This document shows, piece by piece, positions 16,832 through 24,716 of a DNA stretch of 64,000 nt; the first letter of the stretch is position 1; the number at the start of each line of letters is the position of its first letter. Under the pieces are notes generated by a model. The model searched no databases, had not been told where the DNA came from, and was given only the letters and a program-made list of their open reading frames with translations. Both the position numbers and the translations under genes were made by a program. The DNA comes from Gemmatimonadetes bacterium 2013_60CM_65_52 (GTDB lineage: Bacteria; Gemmatimonadota; Gemmatimonadetes; Gemmatimonadales; Gemmatimonadaceae): NCBI GenBank assembly GCA_002215645.1, contig NGFI01000014.1:310001-374000 (forward strand), in the 5' to 3' direction.

Positions 16832-18442
16832 ATGTTCGTCAACCGCATCCTCGGCTGTGGCTTGCTGGCGCTCTGCGCCGCGGCGGGCGCGCAACCGTCC
16901 GGCGAAGCGGCCGTCGCTGCCCTCCCTCGAGTGCTGCTCGACACCCGCATGCCCCTGGTGCAGGGAAGGAGCTGGACGGTCGGCCCACGCGACAATCTCC
17001 AGACGGCGCTCAACCGCGCTCAGCCCGGGGACGAGATCGTGCTGCAGGCTGGTGCGACGTATGTCGGCGGTTTCACGCTGCCCCTGAAGACTGGAGCGCG
17101 GATGCCCGGCTCCGGGCCGGTCATCGTCGTACGCAGCTCGGCGATGGCGAACCTGCCCGAGGGTAAGCGCGTCGGTCCACGGGACTCGTCGTCACTCGCA
17201 CGCCTGGTGACGCCGCAGAATGGCGTCGAGGTGTTGGGCACCGCGGCTGGCACGGCCGGCTGGCGGCTCATCGGCCTCGACGTCACCGCGGCACCCGCCG
17301 TCACTCAGCTCGGACGGCTCGTGCGATTCGGCGACGGATCGCAGGCCCAGCGAACGGACGCCATGGTGCCGCAGAACATCGTGCTCGATCGCAGCTACGT
17401 GCATGCGGGCACCACGGTCGACATACGTCGCTGCATCGACCTTCACAGCGGCGCGAGCGCAATCATCGACAGCTATGTCGCCGGCTGTCATTCCAACTCC
17501 GACGCACAGGCGATTGCTGGCTGGAACGGTCCGGGACCATACAAGATCGTCAACAACTATCTCGAGGCGTCCACCGAGAACGTCTCCTTCGGCGGCGCGG
17601 ACCCGGGCATACGCGACCTCGTGCCGAGCGACATCGAGATCCGTCATAACCACCTCTTCAAGCCGGTGGCGTGGAAGGGTGTGTGGCTGGTGAAGAATCT
17701 GCTCGAAACGAAGAGCGCGTCGCGTGTGCTCATCGAGGGCAACGTCTTCGAGAACAACTGGCAGCACGGCCAGGGAGGCAGCGCCATCGTGCTGAAGTCC
17801 ACCAATCAGGACGGCGCATGTCCGTGGTGCGGGACCTCCGACGTCACTTTCCGGCTCAATCTCATCAGAAATACCGGCTCGGGGTTCGCCATCTCCGGAG
17901 CGCCGGATCCGAACGTCACGCGAGTGCACCTCCAGCGGCTCACGGTCACCGACAACATCGTCGTGAACATCGACGTGGCGCCCATGTTCGGCGGCGACGG
18001 GCGCGCCATCATGCTGGTGGGCGATCCATCGGATGTGATTTTCGCGCACAACACCATCTTGAGCCCATCGAACGCGGCAGTGTTGTTTGCCGGTCCGCTC
18101 GAGACCCCGCCACAGCGGCTCGTCATTCGAGACAACATCATCGGCGGTGGGGCCTATGGCGTGAAAGGTCCCGGTCTCGGCGGCGGGAACGCGACCATCG
18201 CGGCATTCATGCGCGGAGGAGCATTCACGCACAACGTGGTCATACTCGGCAGCGCCGCTGGCTACCCCGAAGGGAATTACTATCCGCAACGAGTCGAGAT
18301 GCTCGGCTTCGTCAGCCCGCCGTCGCTCGATTTTCGGCTGTCTCCGATGAGTGCCCTACGCGGCCGTGGCACGGACGGCAAGGACATCGGCGCCGACGCG
18401 AATGCCGTGAGCGCAGCGATCGCGGGAGTCGTGATCCCCTGA
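16832..18442 (+). CDS. Secreted right-handed beta-helix protein, paralogue of the 10475-14215 C-terminal domain
   Basis: A Sec signal peptide (residues 1-20, ending AAAGA before QPSGE) precedes about 510 residues of beta-helix. It shares long near-identical blocks with the C-terminal domain of the 10475-14215 protein, for example IVNNYLEASTENVSFGGADP, SDIEIRHNHLFK, WKGVWLVKNLLETK and a CPWCGTSDVTFR pair of cysteines. Both copies therefore descend from one gene; here the Ig repeats are absent. It starts 34 nt after the acyltransferase and is followed by the MBOAT gene 40 nt downstream, so it is probably in one transcript. A polysaccharide lyase or epimerase role is possible from the fold alone; no active-site residues are recognised. 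Confidence 0.85.
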   Translation: MFVNRILGCGLLALCAAAGAQPSGEAAVAALPRVLLDTRMPLVQGRSWTVGPRDNLQTALNRAQPGDEIVLQAGATYVGGFTLPLKTGARMPGSGPVIVVRSSAMANLPEGKRVGPRDSSSLARLVTPQNGVEVLGTAAGTAGWRLIGLDVTAAPAVTQLGRLVRFGDGSQAQRTDAMVPQNIVLDRSYVHAGTTVDIRRCIDLHSGASAIIDSYVAGCHSNSDAQAIAGWNGPGPYKIVNNYLEASTENVSFGGADPGIRDLVPSDIEIRHNHLFKPVAWKGVWLVKNLLETKSASRVLIEGNVFENNWQHGQGGSAIVLKSTNQDGACPWCGTSDVTFRLNLIRNTGSGFAISGAPDPNVTRVHLQRLTVTDNIVVNIDVAPMFGGDGRAIMLVGDPSDVIFAHNTILSPSNAAVLFAGPLETPPQRLVIRDNIIGGGAYGVKGPGLGGGNATIAAFMRGGAFTHNVVILGSAAGYPEGNYYPQRVEMLGFVSPPSLDFRLSPMSALRGRGTDGKDIGADANAVSAAIAGVVIP

Positions 18443-18482
18443 GACGCACGACACTGCAGCCGAACTCTTCAAGCGCGACGTC

Positions 18483-19892
18483 ATGACGAGCCTGTATCTC
18501 TGGTTCCTCTTCGGCCTGCCCGCTCTCTGGCTGCTTGCTCGCACCATGCGGCCGGTGCGCGGCCGCCAACTCCTGTTCCTCGCGGCCAGCTACGCGTTCT
18601 ATCTCACGTTCGGCTGGCGCTTCTTCGTCATTCTGATCGCGAGCTCGCTCTTCAATTTCGTCTGGGGCGGCGTCATTCGACGAACGCCGACGGCGAGGAT
18701 GCTCTGGATCGGCATCGTGGCGAACGTGGCGCTCCTGAGCGTGTTCAAGTACCTGCCATCCCTCGCCAGCGTCTTCGCTGATTCAACCGGTCTGGCCGCC
18801 CGAGTCGCGCACCTCGCGCTGCCCATCGGCATTTCGTTCTGGACGTTTCAGGGGCTCAGCTATCTCTTCGATCAGTACCGCGGCGAGCAGCTCGATCCGT
18901 CGCTGACGGAATTCCTGTTGTACATGGGGTTTGCGCCGACGGTTCTCTCGGGCCCCATCTGCCGCCTGCCGGAGTTGCTGCCGCAGCTCCGACACGAATC
19001 ACGCGCGACGTGGGAGAACGTCGTCGCCGGTGCGCGGAGCGTGTGGGTCGGAGTTCTGCTGATCACGCTCGGCCGGCTTCTGGGCGGCGGATGGAATGGA
19101 CAGGGCGTGAACTGGGGGTTCGATCACGTCTCGTCGCATCTCCCATTTGGCGACACATGGCTTCTGCTCATCGGCTACGGCTTTCAGCTCCTGTTCGACT
19201 TTGCGGGCTATACACGTGTCGTCATCGGCATCGCGCAGGCGTTCGGCATTCTCCTGCCGGAGAACTTCCGGCGCCCGTATCTTTCCACCACGCCGTCGGT
19301 CTTCTGGACGCGATGGCACATGACGCTTTCATTCTGGATTCGCGACTATCTCTTCATTCCGCTTGCCACCGTGCGGCGCGAGGTGTGGTGGCGGAATCTG
19401 ATGCTCGTCATGTCCATGGTGGTGTTCGGCCTGTGGCACAAGGCGAGTCTCCTCTTCATCGTGTGGGGCACGTATCAGGGGCTGTTGCTTCTCGCACACC
19501 GGCTCACACAGCAATGGCAGCGACGCAACGGTGTGCAGTTCAGTGGCGTGATGGGGAGCGTGAGCTCCTGGGCCATCACGTTCGTCGCCATCAATCTCGG
19601 CTGGATCCTTTTTCGCGCGCGTGACTGGTCGCAGGCCGGCGACCTGTTTCGTTCCGCCGTGAATCCGTTCGCATCGGGCGCATCCGTTCTCCCGGTGAGC
19701 TTCGTGGTGCTCGTCGTCGGCATCGTCGTCGCCTATTTCCTGATCGAGGGCTGGGCGGAGCGCAAGGGAGAAAGTCATTCGTTGCTCGCCAGGCTGCCCA
19801 TCGAGCTCAGGTTCGCCTGCTACGCGGGCATCTTCTATTTCGCGCTCTTCCACACCGCCGAGCCGCAGTCGTTCATCTATTTTCAGTTCTGA
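18483..19892 (+). CDS. MBOAT family membrane O-acyltransferase (AlgI/DltB-like)
   Basis: The 469-residue protein has about eleven hydrophobic segments. The active-site histidine is H319 in FGLWHKASLLFIVWG, the MBOAT hallmark. Other family features are ALPIGISFWTFQGLSYLFDQ, MGFAPTVLSGPICR (the conserved P-x-x-x-x-GP-I/L re-entrant region) and NFRRPYLSTTPSVFWTRWHM. MBOATs such as AlgI and DltB move acyl groups across the membrane to exported glycans. The stop overlaps the SGNH start as TGATG, so the two proteins are translationally coupled. The carrier protein two genes downstream suggests a carrier-bound donor, as for DltB. Confidence 0.92.
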   Translation: MTSLYLWFLFGLPALWLLARTMRPVRGRQLLFLAASYAFYLTFGWRFFVILIASSLFNFVWGGVIRRTPTARMLWIGIVANVALLSVFKYLPSLASVFADSTGLAARVAHLALPIGISFWTFQGLSYLFDQYRGEQLDPSLTEFLLYMGFAPTVLSGPICRLPELLPQLRHESRATWENVVAGARSVWVGVLLITLGRLLGGGWNGQGVNWGFDHVSSHLPFGDTWLLLIGYGFQLLFDFAGYTRVVIGIAQAFGILLPENFRRPYLSTTPSVFWTRWHMTLSFWIRDYLFIPLATVRREVWWRNLMLVMSMVVFGLWHKASLLFIVWGTYQGLLLLAHRLTQQWQRRNGVQFSGVMGSVSSWAITFVAINLGWILFRARDWSQAGDLFRSAVNPFASGASVLPVSFVVLVVGIVVAYFLIEGWAERKGESHSLLARLPIELRFACYAGIFYFALFHTAEPQSFIYFQF

Positions 19893-20965
19893 TGATCTCG
19901 CCACTCAGGGCCGCTCGCGGCGGTGTCGCGCTGGCCGTCTTCGTCCTCGCGCTGGAGGGGTGGGCACGTCTCGACGATCATCTCACGTACGGCGCGCCGT
20001 TGACCGGCCCCTACAACGCCGAGATCCTGTATACAAGGGACACGCTGGGGCGGGTCGGGAAGCCGCATGCGCGCTATCGAAAGTGGGGGCTCAACGAGGC
20101 GGGCTTTCGCGGCCCCGAGCTCGAGCCGGACAGGCTCACGATCCTCGCTTTCGGCGCCTCGGAGACCTTCGGGCTCTATGAGGACGAGGGCCAGGAGTAT
20201 CCGCGGCAGCTCGAGCACTTTCTGAACGCGCGCATCGGGCGTGACGCCGTGCAGGTGGTGAACGCTGCCTATCCCGGCGAATCCGCCTACACCGCGGACG
20301 TACGCGCACCGGAGATCGTAGATCGGCTGCATGCACGCGTAGCCATCGTATACCCGACGCCCGCGGACTACATCTGGCTTCCGTTTCTCAAGCCAAAGCC
20401 GGCGCGGGAAGGAGCGGCCAAGGTGGCCGAACCGTTTGAGTGGCGCATCGCCGACCGGCTGCGCACGTTCCTCAAGGGCATACTGCCACAGCGCGTTCAG
20501 ACGCGTCTCCGCGCACGGGAAACGCGGATCGCGGAGTCGGGGTTCACGGTGATGGACCGGTTGCCCGAGGAGAACGTGCGGCGCTTTCGGGACGACGTCG
20601 CCCATCTCGTGCAGACGCTGAAGGCGCGCGGTGTGGCGCCCGTCATCGTCACGCACGCAAATCTCTTCGGTAACGGAGGGCAGGAGCGGGATCGCGCGCA
20701 GCTCGTCGCTTGGCGCAAGTTCTATCCGATGCTTCGCGAGGAGGGCTTCGCGGACATGGAGCGCCGCATGAACGACGCGCTTCGCGCCGTGGCCGCGGAG
20801 GAGAGGGTGCCGCTCATCGACGTCGCGGCATCCATGCCCGGCGGCCATCAGAACTTCGCCGACTTTGTTCACTTCACCAACCGGGGCGCCACGTTGATGG
20901 CACAACAGCTGGCCAACGGACTCTATCCCGTCGTCGAGAATGTCATGCGCGGACCGCGCCAATGA
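19892..20965 (+). CDS. Membrane-anchored SGNH/GDSL-type esterase or transferase (AlgJ/DltD-like role)
   Basis: The 357-residue protein has an N-terminal anchor (GVALAVFVLALEGWARL, residues 11-27) and an extracytoplasmic SGNH domain. The nucleophile motif is FGASETFG with S90. The Gly block is NAAYPGES, and the catalytic pair is D324-x-x-H327 in DFVHFTNRG, so all hydrolase-type residues are present. Such partners of MBOAT proteins (AlgJ, AlgX, DltD, PatB) hand the acyl group to the final glycan. The start overlaps the MBOAT stop, and the 3' end overlaps the LnmK-like gene as ATGA. The middle part (residues 160-260) is family-variable. Confidence 0.85.
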   Translation: MISPLRAARGGVALAVFVLALEGWARLDDHLTYGAPLTGPYNAEILYTRDTLGRVGKPHARYRKWGLNEAGFRGPELEPDRLTILAFGASETFGLYEDEGQEYPRQLEHFLNARIGRDAVQVVNAAYPGESAYTADVRAPEIVDRLHARVAIVYPTPADYIWLPFLKPKPAREGAAKVAEPFEWRIADRLRTFLKGILPQRVQTRLRARETRIAESGFTVMDRLPEENVRRFRDDVAHLVQTLKARGVAPVIVTHANLFGNGGQERDRAQLVAWRKFYPMLREEGFADMERRMNDALRAVAAEERVPLIDVAASMPGGHQNFADFVHFTNRGATLMAQQLANGLYPVVENVMRGPRQ

Positions 20966-21891
20966 AATCGCAATTCCATCTCGAGCTCGGCATGCCGCAT
21001 CTCGGCAGAAACAACTTGTCCGAGAGCTCCCTGTTCAAGGCCATCGGCAATGACCGATGGAAGCAGATCGAGATCGCGGGCAAGGTGCCGACGTCCCTCA
21101 TTCAGGACGACGCGGGCTCCCGCCTGTACGCCACGTTCTTCTTTCTCGAGGTGCACTTCGCACCGGACCATCCGCTGTCCGCGCATGGTGAGAACGAGAC
21201 GATGCATTTCGACACGGATCTCTGGCACTGCCGCCAGGTGCACCTCGATGGAAAGCATGTGCTGACGGGTACGCCGCAGCATTGGATCCGCAGCAGCAAC
21301 GTCTTCATCTATCAGGAGCGCGGCCCATCGAAGCTGTCCATGTCCATTCCGGCGAACATGGACTTCTCGGAAATTCCGGAGCTCGACGAGCAGCCCGATT
21401 CGCTCGCCATGTGCCGCGCCGCGCGCGCGGAGGGACGATTCTTCGCGCCCGAGCCGGACGATGTGGATGTGTACGAGGGCGAGCGCGTGTTCCACTACAC
21501 GTTCGACCAGGATCGCGACATGAACGGCGCGGGCCTCATCTACTTCGCCAACTTCATCTCCATTCTGGATGCGTCCGAGCGCGGCGTGCTGGCGGACCTG
21601 CCACATCAGATCCCGCCGTCGGCGCTCGACGCTCGATCCACCTGGAAGCGGCGCGTCGGGTACTACGGAAATGCGCCGGCAACCGATAGCTTGAGGGTGT
21701 TCGTGAAGACCCGCATGCGCGCATTGCCCGACGCGCAGCACGGGCGGCTGCTCGATCTCGCTTTCGACTACCGTATTCGCCGCGCGTCCGACGAGAAGGA
21801 GATCGTGGTGTCGTCGTGCCGCAAAGTCAGCCCCATGAAAGACGGTTCACCCGAAGCCGCCTGGTTCAGCGCAATGACCGGTGGCGCGTGA
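20962..21891 (+). CDS. LnmK-like acyltransferase/decarboxylase (Pnap_2097 family, double hot-dog fold)
   Basis: The 309-residue protein opens with LELGMPHLGRNNLSESSLFK, the diagnostic start of the LnmK/Pnap_2097 family (conserved GMP-L-x-R-x-x-LSE). SRLYATFFFLEVHF and FANFISILDASERG are the hot-dog helix/strand regions of the two halves. Known LnmK takes methylmalonyl-CoA, loads the acyl onto an ACP and decarboxylates it to propionyl-ACP. Whether this protein has the same chemistry is inference. The start is fixed by the ATGA overlap with the SGNH gene, and an ACP gene follows 17 nt downstream, which supports an ACP-loading role. No signal peptide: cytoplasmic. Confidence 0.75.
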   Translation: MKSQFHLELGMPHLGRNNLSESSLFKAIGNDRWKQIEIAGKVPTSLIQDDAGSRLYATFFFLEVHFAPDHPLSAHGENETMHFDTDLWHCRQVHLDGKHVLTGTPQHWIRSSNVFIYQERGPSKLSMSIPANMDFSEIPELDEQPDSLAMCRAARAEGRFFAPEPDDVDVYEGERVFHYTFDQDRDMNGAGLIYFANFISILDASERGVLADLPHQIPPSALDARSTWKRRVGYYGNAPATDSLRVFVKTRMRALPDAQHGRLLDLAFDYRIRRASDEKEIVVSSCRKVSPMKDGSPEAAWFSAMTGGA

Positions 21892-21908
21892 CACACGGAG
21901 GAGCAGGA

Positions 21909-22166
21909 ATGGCGAGCAGTCCCGAAGCGCAGGCCCTGATCGACTACCTGAAGAAGAAAGTGCTCCTCGATCCGTCCGTCGACATCGCGGAAACGACGCC
22001 ACTGGTCTCGTCGGGCCTCGTGGACTCCTTTGCGCTCATCGAGGTGCTGATGGAGCTGGAGAAGGTGACTAAACGTCGTATCTCGCCGGGGAAAGTAGGC
22101 GCGAAGGACATGGACACCATCGCCCTCATGCTGGCGACTGCGGAACGGGTGGGCGTTCAGCGCTGA
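21909..22166 (+). CDS. Acyl carrier protein
   Basis: The 85-residue acidic helical protein has the phosphopantetheine attachment serine S40 in GLVDSFALIEVLMELEK, the D-S-F/L-x-L-x-E context of carrier proteins. A strong GGAGGAG ribosome site lies just before ATG 21909; the open frame upstream is in the preceding gene. It is the last gene of the MBOAT-SGNH-LnmK-like-ACP string and would carry the acyl group made by the LnmK-like enzyme. No acyl-ACP ligase or fatty-acid synthesis gene is nearby. The 3' end overlaps the convergent GT4 gene by 41 nt. Confidence 0.92.
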   Translation: MASSPEAQALIDYLKKKVLLDPSVDIAETTPLVSSGLVDSFALIEVLMELEKVTKRRISPGKVGAKDMDTIALMLATAERVGVQR

Positions 22167-23361
22167 CGATCGCGCGACGGAGTACGACCTCGAAATCCGT
22201 CGCGATCACCGACCAATCGAAGCGTGACGCCGTAACCAACGCCGCCGCGCCAATCCGTGCGCGGCGCTCTTCGTCCACCAGGAGCGCGCTCACCGCGTCC
22301 GCGAAAGGACTGGGATCGTCCTCCAGCACGATGTCTTCCCCATCGGAGACCTCCAGCCCCTCGGCGCCCACGGCCGTGGACACGATCGGCAGTGATGCCG
22401 CCATCGCCTCATAGATCTTCAATCGCGTACCGCCGCCAATGCGGAGCGGCACGACGAACACGGACGCCGCGTGCAGGTCGGGCAGCACCGAGGTCACGCC
22501 GCCAACGATCTTCACGGAGTCCGATGCGAGTCCGGTGATCCGCGCCGGCGGATTGCGCCCGACGACGTGAAATTCAGCGTTCGGCACCCGCGCCCGCACC
22601 GAGGGCCATATCCTGTCGCAGAACCATTCGACACCGTCGATGTTCGCCGGCCAATCCATGGAGCCGAGGAACATGACGCGCGGAGTTGCCGACGCGACGG
22701 CGTTGCCAGGCCGTCGATAGTGCGTGACGTCCACGCCCGTAGGCACCACGGTGATGGGCGCGTCCGGCGACATCGCATGCATCAGCGATTTGTCGTGCTC
22801 GGATACCGCGATGATCTCATCGAATCGCGCGAGCGTTGCGCGCTCGTAGCGAAACATCTTCCTGGCCTCGATCGCGAACACCGCGCGCTTGACGGGATTC
22901 CGCTCGTATCGCGCCTGCCGCTCCCACAGCGCGCTCTCCACGTTGTGCTGAAAGAGCGCCGAGGGCGTCGTGACATCCCGCGGGACGTTGAGCGACGCGG
23001 CGAGAAAGTCGCAGATCAGGACGTCCGGTGTCCGCCTGGTCAGCACCGTGCGAAGCCGCGCGGTCACCAGCGGCGACGTGTACTTCGTCACCGAGTACGG
23101 CTCGAGCTGGAACAGGAACCGCGGCGCGTAATGCAGCGCCTGCCCCACCGCACCGGCGCCCATCGGGACGGCGACGCATTCCGCCCCGGGAAACTGCGCG
23201 TTCAACGCCGACTCGTATGCGTGGTCGGCCGCGCCCGTGTAGTACGACACCACAGTCATCTCGTGGCGCGTCGCGAGATGGCGGAGAATGTTGAACGAGC
23301 GGATCTTTCCGCCGGTATCCACCGGCAGGAGCTTCCCGGCTTTGAGCCAGACGATACGCAT
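22126..23361 (-). CDS. GT4 family glycosyltransferase (exosortase-associated stp1-like)
   Basis: The ATG at 23361 starts MRIVWLKAGKLLPVDTGGKI, the donor/acceptor loop opening seen in GT4 enzymes of exosortase EPS clusters (the GGKIRSFNILRHLA motif is characteristic). The donor domain has RVMFLGSMDWPANIDGVEWF, AEFHVVGRNPP and RIGGGTRLKIYEAMAASLPIV, with the E-x7-E-type region. Length is 411 residues, cytosolic. It lies 13 nt after the AlgD-type gene on the same strand, at the end of the long minus-strand EPS operon. The 3' end overlaps the ACP gene in antisense. Confidence 0.88.
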   Translation of the reverse strand: MRIVWLKAGKLLPVDTGGKIRSFNILRHLATRHEMTVVSYYTGAADHAYESALNAQFPGAECVAVPMGAGAVGQALHYAPRFLFQLEPYSVTKYTSPLVTARLRTVLTRRTPDVLICDFLAASLNVPRDVTTPSALFQHNVESALWERQARYERNPVKRAVFAIEARKMFRYERATLARFDEIIAVSEHDKSLMHAMSPDAPITVVPTGVDVTHYRRPGNAVASATPRVMFLGSMDWPANIDGVEWFCDRIWPSVRARVPNAEFHVVGRNPPARITGLASDSVKIVGGVTSVLPDLHAASVFVVPLRIGGGTRLKIYEAMAASLPIVSTAVGAEGLEVSDGEDIVLEDDPSPFADAVSALLVDEERRARIGAAALVTASRFDWSVIATDFEVVLRRAIVSAERPPVPQSPA

Positions 23362-23374
23362 CAACCGGCCGCAC

Positions 23375-24694
23375 TCACCACGCGACACCCTGATACGTGC
23401 GATCCGAGGTCTTCGGACCAAATGCACGAACGAGGTCGATGACCACCTGCCCCTCGCGGATCAACGGCTGAATGTCCCGGAACTCCGGACTGCCATTGCC
23501 AATGACCACGACGTCGCCGAAGCCGACGACGTCCTGCACGGTCGGCTTCATGAGCGTCCATACGTGTGGAATCTCGTTCTCGATGTACTCGCGGTTCGCG
23601 CCGATCAGGTTCGCCTTCGAGACGTGGCCGTCGTAGATCGCGAGCTGCATCCCCTTGCCGATGAGCCGCTCCACGAGCGTCACGATGGGTGATTCGCGGA
23701 GGTCATCTGTGCCCGCCTTGAAGGCGAGTCCGAGCACACCCACCTTCTTTGCTCCCGTCGCCCGCACCATGTCGAATGCGCGCGCGATCTGCTTCTCGTT
23801 GCTGGAGAGCGCGGCCGTAAGCACCGGCACGTCGATGTCGAGCTGCCGTGCACGATACGACAGGGCCCGCAGGTCCTTGGGAAGACACGAGCCGCCGAAT
23901 GCGAAGCCCGGGCGCAGATACGTCGGCGCGATGTTCAGCTTCGTGTCCTCGCAGAAGATCCGCATCACCTCATGACTGTCCACGTGCAGCGCCTTGCAGA
24001 TGCTGCCGATCTCGTTGCCGAACGCCACTTTCAGCCCATGGAAGCTGTTGCAGGCATACTTCACCATCTCGGCCACGGCGAGGGCGACCACGCGCACCGG
24101 CGCCTTGAGGCCCGCATACAATGACGCAACCGACGCCGCCGTACGCTCGTCGCCCGCTCCGATCACGGTGAATGGCGGATCGTCGAAGTCCTTGATCGAG
24201 GTGCCTTCGCGCAGAAATTCGGGATTCATCGAGACGCCGAAGTCCACGCCCGCCTTCTTCCCGGACTCCTGCTCGAGAATCGGAACGACGACTTCGGCAG
24301 TGGTGCCGGGCAGCACCGTGCTCCGAATGACGACCACGTGCCAGTCGCTTTTGTGCTTCAGCGCCGCGCCGATCTCCGCCGACACGCGTCGCACGTACGT
24401 GAGATCGAGTCCCCCATTCGCCTGACTCGGCGTTCCCACGCACACCAGAGAGATACTCGTCCGTGCGATGGCATCGGCAACATCGGTCGTCGCAGTAAGA
24501 CGGCCCGATGCGGACATCTCGGCCACCAGCTCGCCGATTCCGTTTTCCACGATGGTTGCCGTGCCGGCGTTGATCATGTCCACCTTGCTGCGGCTGACGT
24601 CCACGCCGACGACGGTATGTCCTTCACGCGCGAGACACGCGGCACTCACGCAACCGACATAGCCCAGACCAAAGACACTGACGGAATTCGACAT
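23375..24694 (-). CDS. algD: GDP-mannose 6-dehydrogenase
   Basis: The enzyme oxidises GDP-mannose to GDP-mannuronate with NAD. The 439-residue protein follows Pseudomonas AlgD closely along its length: VFGLGYVGCVSAACLAREGH (residues 7-26), CVGTPSQANGGLDL, RSTVLPGTT, KKAGVDFGVSMNPEFLREG and the catalytic C270 in FAFGGSCLPKD. The late motifs GLAFKAGTDDLRESP and YIENEIPHVWTL are AlgD-specific. This assignment implies mannuronic acid or a derivative in the polysaccharide. It differs clearly from the dehydrogenase at 3377 (GIGGHC type). It lies 22 nt after the amidotransferase and 13 nt before the GT4 gene, in one operon. Confidence 0.9.
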   Translation of the reverse strand: MSNSVSVFGLGYVGCVSAACLAREGHTVVGVDVSRSKVDMINAGTATIVENGIGELVAEMSASGRLTATTDVADAIARTSISLVCVGTPSQANGGLDLTYVRRVSAEIGAALKHKSDWHVVVIRSTVLPGTTAEVVVPILEQESGKKAGVDFGVSMNPEFLREGTSIKDFDDPPFTVIGAGDERTAASVASLYAGLKAPVRVVALAVAEMVKYACNSFHGLKVAFGNEIGSICKALHVDSHEVMRIFCEDTKLNIAPTYLRPGFAFGGSCLPKDLRALSYRARQLDIDVPVLTAALSSNEKQIARAFDMVRATGAKKVGVLGLAFKAGTDDLRESPIVTLVERLIGKGMQLAIYDGHVSKANLIGANREYIENEIPHVWTLMKPTVQDVVGFGDVVVIGNGSPEFRDIQPLIREGQVVIDLVRAFGPKTSDRTYQGVAW

Positions 24695-24716
24695 TTCGGG
24701 AATGGTGGGGAGGCGT

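Noticed and set aside
10475-18442. Calling the beta-helix proteins AlgG-like mannuronan epimerases
   Set aside because: The fold and the AlgD-type neighbour are suggestive, but no epimerase active-site residues could be identified.
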